Shown here: piece by piece, positions 44,453 through 53,167 of the stretch
Position numbering within the stretch: position 1 is the first letter of the stretch
Layout of the letters: the number at the start of each line of letters is the position of its first letter
Assembly: GCA_963783965.1 (NCBI GenBank)
Contig: CAWAPQ010000006.1
Location: forward strand, 124,001-188,000
Source of the DNA: Bog-473 sp963783965
GTDB lineage: Bacteria; Actinomycetota; Acidimicrobiia; Acidimicrobiales; RAAP-2
Reading direction: 5' to 3'
DNA length: 64,000 nt
The notes under the pieces: generated by a model
Seen by the model: only the letters and a program-made list of their open reading frames with translations
The model's database searches: none
Told to the model about the DNA's origin: nothing
Translations under genes and position numbers: made by a program

Positions 44453-44455
44453 CCT

Positions 44456-45971
44456 TTACCGGGTCAGGCCCAGCCGGGCCCGGACGCCGGTCCCGAGGTC
44501 CAGCACGGTCACGGCCGCCTTCGGCAGTTGCTCGGGGAGCGTGACCGACAGGTCGCCACCGCGCTCGACCGACCACTCGAGCGGCGTGTCCGCCCCCACC
44601 AGGCGGACCCGGCGCACCCGTGCGCCGTCGATCGCCTGCATGGTGATCTGCGGACGCGGCGGCGTCCCCAGCACCAGCGCGTAGACGCCCTCTCCGCTCT
44701 TGGTGAAGCGCAGCGGGGTCCCGTCCGTCGTCGCCGACTCGGTGACCACCCAGGGCCGGCTGCCGTAGATGGCCTCGCCGTTGCGCTCGAGCCACGCACC
44801 GAGCCCGCGCAGCGGCGCCTGCTGCACCTCGGGGATGGTGCCGTCGGGCCGCGGGCCCACCCCGATGAGGAGATTGCCGTTCTTGGCCACGACGTCGCAG
44901 AACATCCGGATGAGGTCCGTCTCCGTGATGATGTCCTCGGCCTGCTCGTGGCGGTTGGCCCCGAAGGAGTGCCCGACGCCGCGGGCCAGCTCCCACTTGC
45001 GTGCCGAGGCCGTGCGCAGGACGTCGTACTCGGGGGTGCGGAAGTCGCGAGTGCTTCGGGCTGGCGAAGGTGAGGTGCTTGCGCTGCTCCGGGATGTAGG
45101 GCCACAGCGCCTGCACCACCGCGCCGGCCCCGCGCACCAGCGCGTCCGTCACCGCGTTGCGGGGCAGGCCCGGCTCCTTCCAGCGATCGTTGATGACGCC
45201 CTCGGCCACGGTGTTGTAGTAGTGCGCGAACAGGGCCGGTAGCCGCGGGTCTCTCGGCCACGAAATGTCGTTCCAGAGCACGGACGGCTGGTAACGGTCG
45301 ATGAGCTCACGCCAGTGTGCCGTGACGTACTCCACGTAGCGGGCGTCGCTGGGGGCGGCCAGCACGGCGTCCGCCCCTGTGGACAGGACGGCGTCGTTGT
45401 AGGGCCAGTCGTAGCCGCCGGAGTAGTAGAGCCCCATGCGCATGTGGCGGTCCCGGACAGCCTCGGTCAGCTCACCCACCAGGTCGCGGGAGGCCTGGTA
45501 CTCGCCCTTGACCGGGTGGCGGATGGAGGAGGGCCACAGGGCGAAGCCGTCGTGGTGCTTGGTGGTGAGCACGACGTAGCGGGCGCCCGCATCGCGGCAG
45601 AGCGCGGCGATGGCGTCGAGGTCGGCGCCGGACGACGCGTCGTTGAACGTCCGCACGAAGTTGTCGTAGGGATAGTCGTCGCCGTACACCGTGGCGTGAT
45701 GCACGGCCGTGGGGCTCCCCTTGAGCTGCATGGTGTTGCGGTACCACTCGGCGTAGGGGTTCTCGCGCAGCATCCGCTTGGGGCCGTCCTTGACGAGCAG
45801 TTGCTGAATGTCGGGCACCCGCGGCGCCCACCCCGGGACCGAGTAGAGGCCCCAGTGGATGAAGATGCCGAGCTTGGCGTCGTCGAACCAGACGGGCACC
45901 CGGTGGGTCCGCACGGACTCCCACGTCCCCTCGTACGAAGGGCAGTCCTCTCCCGCTCGCAGCACGCCCAC
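44456..45971 (-). CDS. alpha-L-fucosidase, GH29 (frameshifted)
   Basis: Hydrolyses terminal alpha-L-fucose. The TIM barrel is clear: KLGIFIHWGLYSVPGWAP near residue 33, YVVLTTKHHDGFALWPS near 132, MGLYYSGGYDWPY near 178, and the nucleophile Asp235 in VLWNDISW. After LTFASPKHS the conserved sequence passes to another frame (DFRTPEYDVL, later FCDVVAKNGNLLIGVGP) and ends in a beta domain with RARLGLTR. One extra base or two missing near 45046-45053 explain it; the corrected length is about 504. No signal peptide, so probably intracellular. GTG 45971 starts seven bases after the upstream gene's stop. Confidence 0.8.
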
Positions 45972-45977
45972 AGCTTC

Positions 45978-47240
45978 TCAGCCCGCGGCCAATGCCGCTC
46001 CCCCGGCGCCGTCCGCACCGTCGCCGCCCACCGACCCGGGCTTCCCGTAGCGCAGGCGGAAGGCGAGGTAGGCGAACGGCCCCACGAAAATGGGCAGCCA
46101 GTACGAAATGATCCGATAGGCCAACGTGGCCACGACCGCGTCGCCCCCGGGCACGCCGGCCAGAATGAGCAGCGCACTCAGCCCGGCCTCCACGATCCCC
46201 AGCCCGCCCGGCGTGATGGGGATGAGCGCCAGCAACCCGGCCACCGCGTAGGCCAGCAACACCAACGACGGGTTCGGCTTGACCCCGGTCGCCCGGACGC
46301 AGGCCAGCAGGGTCCCGAAATCGAAGGCCAGGCGCCCGCTGCTCAGCAGCATGGCCGCCTTCCAGCGCTTGCCCAGCACGGCGCGGATGCGGTTGCGCTC
46401 GTAGACGAGGCGGTCCGACAGGCCGGTCATGGGGGCGGCCTTGCGCTTCACGCGGTTGCGCACCACCTGCACGACGTGCCCGGCCCAACGGAGAGGACCG
46501 TCCAGCGTCAGCACCAGCGCACCGAAGCCGGCGAAGAGCACGAAGGCCCCCAGCCCCAACAGCGCAGCGTGGAGCAGGCCGTTGGCGATCGGCGTGCCCG
46601 CCAGAATGGCCGGCAGGACGAAGATCGGCAGGGCCAGCAGCCCGGCGATGCCGAGGAGCGAGAAGGCGGTCAGCCCAGCCACCGCAGTGGCCGGGTCGTT
46701 CCCCGCGGCCGCCAGCATGCGGAACTGTGTGGCCGCCCCGAAGGCGGCGCCCCCCGGCACAATGAGGCTGATGGCGTTGCCGGACAGCTGCGACGTCGTG
46801 ACCGAGAACCATGCCGTCGTCCGCAGGGCGATCCGCTGCAGTGCGATGGTGCAGGTGAAGTGCGCCACCTGGAACACGATGGCGATGGAGAACCAGATGG
46901 GGTCGAGCGAGCTCAGCTTCGGGAAGGCGTCGAAGACCTCGACCAGGGTCGGGAAGACCAGATAGATCGTGACGCCGGCCACCAGCACCAGGATCGACTT
47001 CTTGACGATCGACCGCCACGGCAGGGGCGACGCGACGTCCTCTTCGAGGCGGGTGGCCAGCCGTTGCGACATGGCGTCGCTGCCGGCCTGTTCCATCCGG
47101 CCTTCGGCTCCCGAGCGTGCAGCTTCCGAGGCTTCAGCCCCCGAGGGGGCAGCCCCTGTCGGTCCAGCCCCCGTCGGGGTAGCCCCCCTCGGTGCCGACC
47201 CAGTGGGCTCCTCGGGCTCGTGGTCCTCCTGCGGCGCCAC
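45978..47240 (-). CDS. lysylphosphatidylglycerol synthase-type (flippase-like) membrane protein
   Basis: About 420 residues. The first 50 are low-complexity pentad-like repeats (GATPTGAGPTGAAPSG); ATG 47096 would remove them and may be the true start. Eight or so helices follow, with QLSGNAISLIVPGGAAFGAATQF and LLALIPITPGGLGIVEAGLS, the twin motifs of the LPG_synthase_TM/UPF0104 family (flippase domains of MprF and AglD). No lysyltransferase domain, so lipid or lipid-linked sugar flipping is likelier than aminoacylation. A link with the downstream fucosidase (glycan recycling) is only suggested by adjacency. Confidence 0.82.
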   Translation of the reverse strand: MAPQEDHEPEEPTGSAPRGATPTGAGPTGAAPSGAEASEAARSGAEGRMEQAGSDAMSQRLATRLEEDVASPLPWRSIVKKSILVLVAGVTIYLVFPTLVEVFDAFPKLSSLDPIWFSIAIVFQVAHFTCTIALQRIALRTTAWFSVTTSQLSGNAISLIVPGGAAFGAATQFRMLAAAGNDPATAVAGLTAFSLLGIAGLLALPIFVLPAILAGTPIANGLLHAALLGLGAFVLFAGFGALVLTLDGPLRWAGHVVQVVRNRVKRKAAPMTGLSDRLVYERNRIRAVLGKRWKAAMLLSSGRLAFDFGTLLACVRATGVKPNPSLVLLAYAVAGLLALIPITPGGLGIVEAGLSALLILAGVPGGDAVVATLAYRIISYWLPIFVGPFAYLAFRLRYGKPGSVGGDGADGAGGAALAAG

Positions 47241-47273
47241 CGGCGAACTGTTCTCGGCGACGACGCGGCCCTC

Positions 47274-47678
47274 CTAGCTGGTGGCCAGGATCTTGGCCTT
47301 CTGGGCGTCGAACTCGGCGTCGGTCAGGACGCCCTGCGACTTGAGGTCGGCCAGCTTCGACAGCTGGTCGGCCGTGCTGGCCCCGGGCGTCCCTGCAGCC
47401 TGCTTGACGGCCTGGTCGAAGGCCTTCTGCTGCTGCGCGGCCTGCTGCGCCGCCCGCTCGTGCATCTTGCCGCCCCGGGCGATGAGGTACACGAACACTC
47501 CGAGGAACGGCAGGACGATGATGAAGATCACCCACAGGGCCTTGGCCCAGCCACCCATGTCGTGGCTGCGGAAGACGTCCATGAACACCATGATCAGCAG
47601 CCAGATCCAGATGATGAAGAGGAAGAAGTACAGCATCGTCAGGAAGGCGTCGAGGATCGGATAGTTCGTCGCAAGCAT
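47274..47678 (-). CDS. PLDc_N-SHOCT membrane protein (paralogue B)
   Basis: A 134-residue near-copy of the product of 38197-38598: the same MLATNYPILD start, two helices flanking FRSHDMGGWAKALWVIF, the GGKMHERAAQQAA segment and the SHOCT tail (LADLKSQGVLTDAEFDAQ). AAGGAG lies ten bases before the ATG. The differences are conservative and concentrated in the linker. It lies upstream of the flippase-like gene on the same strand. Confidence 0.88.
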   Translation of the reverse strand: MLATNYPILDAFLTMLYFFLFIIWIWLLIMVFMDVFRSHDMGGWAKALWVIFIIVLPFLGVFVYLIARGGKMHERAAQQAAQQQKAFDQAVKQAAGTPGASTADQLSKLADLKSQGVLTDAEFDAQKAKILATS

Positions 47679-47923
47679 CGAGGAAAAACTCCTTGTTGTC
47701 CGTGGTCGGCGAGAACCCGACAACGTATGTTTAGCGCCTGCAACCGAAGCGGTGCTGGGATATCCCCAGGCCTCGCGCCTGCTGTTGGGCGGCCGTTGTG
47801 GGGGAAGCCGGCCTCGCCGATCCCGCCGGACCGCCCCCGGAGGACGGCACGGGCCCGCCACAGCCCTGACCCGGTGATGTGCGCGCTCCCCGGGTCTGGC
47901 CTGGGAGGATGTCGGCCACCAGA

Positions 47924-49240
47924 ATGGCAACCGCAATGCACAACGAGCTCGACATCGCGGTACTGGCCGTCGTCTCGGCCTGCATCCTCATCTGGGGGCT
48001 CGTCTCGGCCCGGCTGGAGCGCTGGGACATCTCAGCCCCGATCGCCTTCGTGCTCCTTGGCCTGGCCGTCACGCACGGGCCGACGGCGCTGATCCACGTC
48101 AACCTGCACTCCACGGCCATCCTGTCGGTGGCCGAGGTCACCCTCGCCCTCGTCCTCTTCGCCGATGCCTCACGGGTGAACATCCGGGCCCTGCGTGCCG
48201 ACGTCGCGCTCCCGGCCCGCCTCCTCGGCATCGGCCTCCCCCTCACCATCGGCGCCGGGGCCGGGGTTGCCGCGCTGCTCTTCGGCGGGAGCGGCATCTG
48301 GGTGGCCGCCGCCATCGGCGCCATCGTGGCGCCGACCGACGCCGCGCTGGGCGCCAGCATCATGAGCGACGAGCGGGTTCCCTCAGGGGTGCGCCGCCTC
48401 CTCAACATGGAAAGCGGCCTCAATGACGGCATCGCCACGCCGTTCGTCAACCTCTTCATAGCGGGTGCGGTGAGCGCTGAAGGCGTGAGCGGCCTCCACC
48501 CGGGCTCGGCGGCGCTCGAGCTCCTCGGCGGGGCCGCCCTCGGCCTCGGGGTGGGCGCGCTGGGCGCGCTGCTCCTGATCCTGGCGCAGCGGCACGGCTG
48601 GAGCGAGGCCGGCTTCCGACCCCTTACCGTGCTCGCCCTGGCCCTCTTTGCCTATGCGACATCCGTGGTGGCCGGCACCAACGGCTTCATCGCGGCCTTC
48701 GTGGGCGGCATGGCCTTCGGCGCCGTCGACCGCCGGGACGACGAGACGGATCTGCGCTTCACCGAGCAGGGGGGCACGCTCCTCTCCCTCCTCGTCTGGT
48801 TCATGTTCGGCGCGGTCATGCTCGGCCCGGGCCTGGCCGACGTGGGCTGGCGCCAGGTGGTGTTCGCGCTGCTGGCCCTCACCGTCCTGCGGATGGTCCC
48901 GGTGGCCCTCGCCCTGGTCGGCAGCGGGCTCGACCGGGCCACCGTGGCCTTCGTCGGCTGGTTCGGCCCGCGCGGCCTGGCCTCGGTGGTCTTCGGCCTC
49001 ATCGCCGTCGACTCCCTCGCCCCCGAGGAGTCCAAGGTGGTGCTCGGCACCGTCACGCTGACCGTCGCCCTCAGCGTCCTGCTCCACGGCATCAGCGCGT
49101 CACCTCTCGCCGCCCGCTACGGCAGATGGGCCGGGGGGCTCGACGCGGCGCGACCGGAGCACACCGGGGCGGCGCCCATCAGCACCCGCAGCCTGCGTGC
49201 CAGGAACATGTCACCCTTGCGGTCGAGCACCCGGGACTGA
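47924..49240 (+). CDS. cation/proton antiporter, CPA1 (NhaP-type)
   Basis: A 438-residue, 12-13 helix antiporter. The ND-type ion site is visible: APTDAALGASIM near 145 and MESGLNDGIATPFVNL near 175; DASRVNIRALRADVALP near 83 and the late GWFGPRGLASVVFGLIA near 350 are also family-typical. It exchanges Na+ or K+ for H+. Several in-frame ATGs exist (47909, 47924, 47936); none has a well-placed ribosome-binding site. The tail after about residue 415 is polar and unstructured. Divergent from paralogue B. Confidence 0.9.
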   Translation: MATAMHNELDIAVLAVVSACILIWGLVSARLERWDISAPIAFVLLGLAVTHGPTALIHVNLHSTAILSVAEVTLALVLFADASRVNIRALRADVALPARLLGIGLPLTIGAGAGVAALLFGGSGIWVAAAIGAIVAPTDAALGASIMSDERVPSGVRRLLNMESGLNDGIATPFVNLFIAGAVSAEGVSGLHPGSAALELLGGAALGLGVGALGALLLILAQRHGWSEAGFRPLTVLALALFAYATSVVAGTNGFIAAFVGGMAFGAVDRRDDETDLRFTEQGGTLLSLLVWFMFGAVMLGPGLADVGWRQVVFALLALTVLRMVPVALALVGSGLDRATVAFVGWFGPRGLASVVFGLIAVDSLAPEESKVVLGTVTLTVALSVLLHGISASPLAARYGRWAGGLDAARPEHTGAAPISTRSLRARNMSPLRSSTRD

Positions 49241-49359
49241 GGTCCCCACCGCTGACGGCCCCGTCCGGCGTGGACTGACCTGGCCCGCGACGGCTTTACT
49301 GTGGGCATCGTTCCGGGCCAGGGCCCGGGTTGTCGGATTCAGACCGCGAGGAGGTCACC

Positions 49360-49728
49360 TTGGCCAGCGAGGGATTCCACGAGCCGCTCGATCGGCTCGA
49401 CGAGGCCGCACTCGACTACCACCGCGCCATGTCCTCGCTCTGTGAGGAGCTCGAAGCCATCGACTGGTACCACCAGCGGGTCCAGGCCACCTCGGACGAG
49501 ACCCTGGCCGCCGTCCTGGCCTACAACCGGGACGACGAGAAGGAGCACGCCGCCATGGCCCTGGAGTGGCTGCGCCGGCGCGACGAAAAACTCGATACCC
49601 AGCTCCGCAAGTTCCTGTTCACCTCCGGCCCAATCCCCCAGGTCGGCGAAGAGGCCTCCGAAGGCACATCCGCATCCACCACATCGGGCTCGCTCGGTAT
49701 CGGCAGTCTCAAGGGAGTAACGCAATGA
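49360..49728 (+). CDS. encapsulated ferritin-like protein with encapsulin targeting peptide
   Basis: A 122-residue two-helix ferritin (EncFtn) that is packed inside the encapsulin shell and oxidises Fe(II). TTG 49360 is chosen because AGGAGG lies five bases upstream. The sequence closely follows the Rhodospirillum rubrum EncFtn pattern: EELEAIDWYHQRV with Glu29, Glu30, Glu32 and Trp36, and EKEHAAMALEWLRR. Glu30, Glu60 and His63 correspond to the ferroxidase ligands. A Ser/Thr/Gly linker leads to the cargo-loading peptide GSLGIGSLKG at 110-119. Overlaps the shell gene by three bases (ATGA). Confidence 0.95.
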   Translation: MASEGFHEPLDRLDEAALDYHRAMSSLCEELEAIDWYHQRVQATSDETLAAVLAYNRDDEKEHAAMALEWLRRRDEKLDTQLRKFLFTSGPIPQVGEEASEGTSASTTSGSLGIGSLKGVTQ

Positions 49729-50528
49729 ACCACCTGCATCGCGATTTGGCCCCCATCTCTGACGCCGGCTGGGACGTCATTGACGACGAGGCGAAGTCGC
49801 GCCTCCCCACGTACCTGGCCGCCCGCAAGTTGGTCGACTTCGAGGGCCCGCACGGGTGGAGCCACTCGGCCACCAACCTGGGGCGGGTCACCGAGATCTC
49901 CGGACCCTCCGAAGGCGTGAGCGCGTTGCAGCGCAAGGTGCTCCCCCTGGTGGAGCTGCGCACCGAGTTCAAGGTCTCGCGGGTGGAGCTCGACGACGTC
50001 GACCGGGGCACCACCAGTCCCGACCTGGCCGAGCTCGACGAGGCCATCCGCCAGATCGCCCTGGGCGAGAACGTCACCGTCTTCCACGGCCACCAGGCGG
50101 CCGGCTTCCAGGGCATCACCGAGAGCACGTCCCACGAGCCCATCGCCGTCGGGGACATCGAGAACGCACCCGACGCCGTGGCCCGCGGCGTCAACGCGCT
50201 GCGCCAGGCCGGCATCGGCGGCCCCTATGGGCTGGCCATCTGCCCAGACATGTACACCTCCATCGTCGAGAGCACGGAGTACGGCGGGGAATTGCTGCTC
50301 GACCACCTGCGCAAGATCCTCGGCGGACCCCTGGTGTGGGCCCCGGGGATCGACGGCGGCGTGGTGCTGAGCCTCCGCGGCGGCGACTTCAAAATCGAGA
50401 GCGGCCAGGACCTCTCCATCGGGTACCTCGACCACGATGCCGACGTCGTGCGTCTCTACCTCGAAGAGAGCTTCAACTTCCGCGTGCTCGAGCCCGACGC
50501 CGCGGTGGCCCTCCGACTCGGGGACTGA
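49725..50528 (+). CDS. enc: encapsulin shell protein, family 1 (linocin-M18-like)
   Basis: A 267-residue HK97-fold protein that self-assembles into the protein shell of a nanocompartment. The amino-terminal helix NHLHRDLAPISDAGWDVIDDEA and RLPTYLAARKLVDFEGPHGW are diagnostic, as are GHQAAGFQGIT and the end YLEESFNFRVLEPDAAVAL. The amino-terminal helix and nearby groove form the site for the cargo peptide seen at the end of the preceding gene. AAGGGAG lies seven bases before the ATG. It converges with the GGDEF-EAL gene 44 bases on. Confidence 0.95.
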   Translation: MNHLHRDLAPISDAGWDVIDDEAKSRLPTYLAARKLVDFEGPHGWSHSATNLGRVTEISGPSEGVSALQRKVLPLVELRTEFKVSRVELDDVDRGTTSPDLAELDEAIRQIALGENVTVFHGHQAAGFQGITESTSHEPIAVGDIENAPDAVARGVNALRQAGIGGPYGLAICPDMYTSIVESTEYGGELLLDHLRKILGGPLVWAPGIDGGVVLSLRGGDFKIESGQDLSIGYLDHDADVVRLYLEESFNFRVLEPDAAVALRLGD

Positions 50529-50572
50529 CCCGCTTCACTCGCCGAGGGCGCCCGGCGGCAGCCGCCCGCCTC

Positions 50573-53011
50573 TTATTCGAGCTGACGTCCTGCGGAGCGG
50601 GACCGGCTGCCGGACGCGGCGCGTTCCCGGGCCGGCCTGAGGAATCGCTCGCTCGGCGCTCCCGCGGTGGGAGCCCCCGCGCCGACCGGGGCGACGGACG
50701 TGACCGTCTTGCCGGCCCGCGCCATCTCGAGGAGCGCGGTCATCTGCACCGCGTCGACCGGCCCGCAGAAGAGGAACCCCTGCCCGTGGTCGCACTTCTC
50801 CGCGCGGAGCCCCTCCAGCTGCTCGTGCGTCTCAATGCCCTCGGCCAGCGTCACCAGCCCGAGGGTGCGGCCGAGCTCAATGAGCGTGTGGATCAACGCG
50901 GCGGCGTCCGGCGAACGGCTCATGTCCGCCACGAAGGACCGGTCGATCTTGAGGACGTCCACCGGGAACTGCCGGAGGTAGGCCAGCGACGAGTACCCGG
51001 TGCCGAAGTCGTCGATGGCCACCTTGACGCCGAGCCGCTTCAGATTGTTCAGCCGGGCGACGGTGGCGGCCGAGTCACGCATCAGCGTGGACTCGGTGAC
51101 CTCCAGAATGAGCAGCGCCGGATCGATCCCGCTGGCGGCCAGCGCGTCGCGGACATCGTCGACCAGCTGGTCGGACTCGAGCTGGCGCATGGAGACGTTG
51201 ACCGAAATGCTCGTCGGATGCCCCTCGCGCTGCCAGGTGGCGGCCTCCCGGCAGGATTGGTGGAGCACCCACCGGCCGACGTCGACGATGAGGCCGCGCT
51301 CCTCGAGGACCGGGATGAAGACATCCGGCGTGATGGTGCCCTTGGACGGGTGATCCCAGCGCAGGAGCGCCTCCACCCCCTGGATCTCAATCCCGTCCAG
51401 ATCGAAGAACGGGTGGTAGAGCAGGCTGAACTGGTCGTCCTCGAGCGCCGTCTCCAGGTCCGACTTGAGGGCGAGCCGTTCCTTGGCCGCCGACTGCATG
51501 GAGTGTTCGAAGAGGACGGACTGGTCGCGACCCCCGGCCTTGGCCCGGTAGAGCGCGATGTCGGCGTCGCGCAGCAGGTCCTCGGCCGAGGGGCGATCGC
51601 CGACGGCGATCCCGATGCTGGCCGAGACGGTGATCGACATGTCGTCGATCCCCGGGATGTGGAAGGCCGGCTTGAGGACCTCGTGCACGCGCTCGGCGAT
51701 CATCTCGGGACCACGGGCGAAGGAGACCCCTTCCGCCAGAATGACGAACTCGTCTCCCCCGAGCCGCCCCACCGTGTCGCCCGAGCGCAGAATGCCGAGG
51801 AGGCGCCCGGCCACCATCTGCAACAACTTGTCGCCCGCCCCGTGCCCCAGCGAGTCGTTGGAGTCCTTGAAGTTGTCGAGGTCGATGAACAGGGCGGCCA
51901 CCGGGACCCCCGAGCGCCGGGCCCGCACCAGCATCTGCTGCGCCCGGTCGAGAATGAGCTGACGGTTGGCCAGGCCGGTCAGCGGGTCGTGCAGGGCGCG
52001 GAAGGCGAGGAGGGCCTCGAACTTCTTGCGCTCGGTGACATCGCGGATGTTGGAGACGTAGCCGGCGACGGAGGGGCGGTCGGTCTGGTTCGACACCACG
52101 GCTTCCACGTCGCGTGTCGTGCCGTCACGGCGCAGCATGCGGAACTCGAGGGTGGCCGTCCCCGAACCCGTTTGGAACTCACCGCTACCGAGCAGCTTGA
52201 GCACGGCATTGAGGTCCTCGCGATGCACGAAGTCGGTGGAGAGACGACCGATGAGCTCCTCCGGCTCGTACTGCAGAAGATCGTTGATCGCCGGGGAGAC
52301 GTAGCGGAACACGCCCTGGTCCCCGAGGATCATGGTGACGTCAGAGGAGTTCTGAATGAGCGAGCGGAAGCGGTCCTCGCTCAACCGGAGGGTGGTCTCG
52401 GCCTCCTCCTTCTGCTCCATTGCCTTCTCGTTCTGCTCCATGATGGCGCCGGCCATCCGGATGACGAAGAAGAGGACGAAGGCGCCCATGACGGTGAGCG
52501 AAGCGGCCGCGGACCGGCTCAGCTCGGACGGCAGCCAGCCCCGGGCCAGCGCGAACTGACCGAAGGTCATGCCGATGAGGCTGCACAGCACCGTCGTCCG
52601 CCAGACCCGGGATCCCGCACGCGCCAGGTTCTCCAGGGCCACGAAAATGTAGGCCGCCCACAGCACGGGTCCCCACCCCGTCAGGTAGATGGCCAGCGTC
52701 ACCGCCGTCACCTGGCTGGCCACCCGCAGGTTGAGGGACATCCGGCCCGGATGGACGGTGTAGTACCTGTCCGCCGCCGCGTTGACGATGGCGATGCCGA
52801 TGAGGAGGGCGAGCCACACCCACCAATGCACCCGGGCGACGTAGCCGAAGCGCATGAGAAGCAGGATCACGGCGAACGCGACCGGCCCAATCAGGTAACC
52901 CAGCCTGGTTGGATTCAGCTTCCGTCGCGCGGTCGACGGAGCCCGAACCGGGAGTTCGGGCCCGTCGGCTCCGGCGGACGTGCTCGCGGCGTCCTGAGAA
53001 GCCAGCGCCAT
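50573..53011 (-). CDS. membrane PAS-GGDEF-EAL protein (c-di-GMP turnover)
   Basis: About 812 residues. Six or so membrane helices (about 35-190), a short coiled segment rich in Glu/Lys (NEKAMEQKEEAETTLRL), a PAS domain (about 205-330), a GGDEF domain with the intact motif RLGGDEFVIL, and an EAL domain with GVEALLRWDHP, DDFGTGYSSLAYL and LAEGIETHEQ. Both active-site motifs are complete, so synthesis and hydrolysis of cyclic di-GMP are both possible. ATG 53011 is used; the frame also opens at a TTG at 53038. The basic Arg/Ser-rich tail has no known role. Confidence 0.93.
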   Translation of the reverse strand: MALASQDAASTSAGADGPELPVRAPSTARRKLNPTRLGYLIGPVAFAVILLLMRFGYVARVHWWVWLALLIGIAIVNAAADRYYTVHPGRMSLNLRVASQVTAVTLAIYLTGWGPVLWAAYIFVALENLARAGSRVWRTTVLCSLIGMTFGQFALARGWLPSELSRSAAASLTVMGAFVLFFVIRMAGAIMEQNEKAMEQKEEAETTLRLSEDRFRSLIQNSSDVTMILGDQGVFRYVSPAINDLLQYEPEELIGRLSTDFVHREDLNAVLKLLGSGEFQTGSGTATLEFRMLRRDGTTRDVEAVVSNQTDRPSVAGYVSNIRDVTERKKFEALLAFRALHDPLTGLANRQLILDRAQQMLVRARRSGVPVAALFIDLDNFKDSNDSLGHGAGDKLLQMVAGRLLGILRSGDTVGRLGGDEFVILAEGVSFARGPEMIAERVHEVLKPAFHIPGIDDMSITVSASIGIAVGDRPSAEDLLRDADIALYRAKAGGRDQSVLFEHSMQSAAKERLALKSDLETALEDDQFSLLYHPFFDLDGIEIQGVEALLRWDHPSKGTITPDVFIPVLEERGLIVDVGRWVLHQSCREAATWQREGHPTSISVNVSMRQLESDQLVDDVRDALAASGIDPALLILEVTESTLMRDSAATVARLNNLKRLGVKVAIDDFGTGYSSLAYLRQFPVDVLKIDRSFVADMSRSPDAAALIHTLIELGRTLGLVTLAEGIETHEQLEGLRAEKCDHGQGFLFCGPVDAVQMTALLEMARAGKTVTSVAPVGAGAPTAGAPSERFLRPARERAASGSRSRSAGRQLE

Positions 53012-53167
53012 GTCCCCCACTTTGTTTGATGAGCTCAACCTCCTTGTATCGTCAGCTCACCGGCTCAACTTGATTGCCACCAGGGTGCTCCGGACCCACC
53101 CCCGGACGGGCGGGCAGGGGTGCGCCACCTGGGCAAATCCCGGGTCCGAGGGAGGTCGGTCAGCGGG

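Larger units (their letters stand above)
44046..44455. other. 410-base gene-free region with DevR-like boxes and a hairpin
   Basis: No convincing gene on either strand. On the minus strand it begins, just after the fucosidase stop, with two DevR-like boxes (44414-44452), includes a 49-codon frame of no recognisable content, and has an 11-base-stem hairpin (44137-44170) before the GAP-family gene. A regulatory RNA or a long leader is possible. Confidence 0.5.

Noticed and set aside
45315..48092. 925-codon plus-strand open frame
   Set aside because: Antisense across fucosidase, flippase-like and PLDc_N-SHOCT genes; no domain content.
50549..50568. Hairpin GGCGGCAGCCGCC as terminator between encapsulin and GGDEF-EAL genes
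   Set aside because: Loop of a single base and no T-run; too weak to annotate.
49856..53029. Very long plus-strand open frame opposite the GGDEF-EAL gene
   Set aside because: It is antisense to a gene with intact motifs and has no recognisable domain; long shadow frames are expected in DNA this rich in GC.
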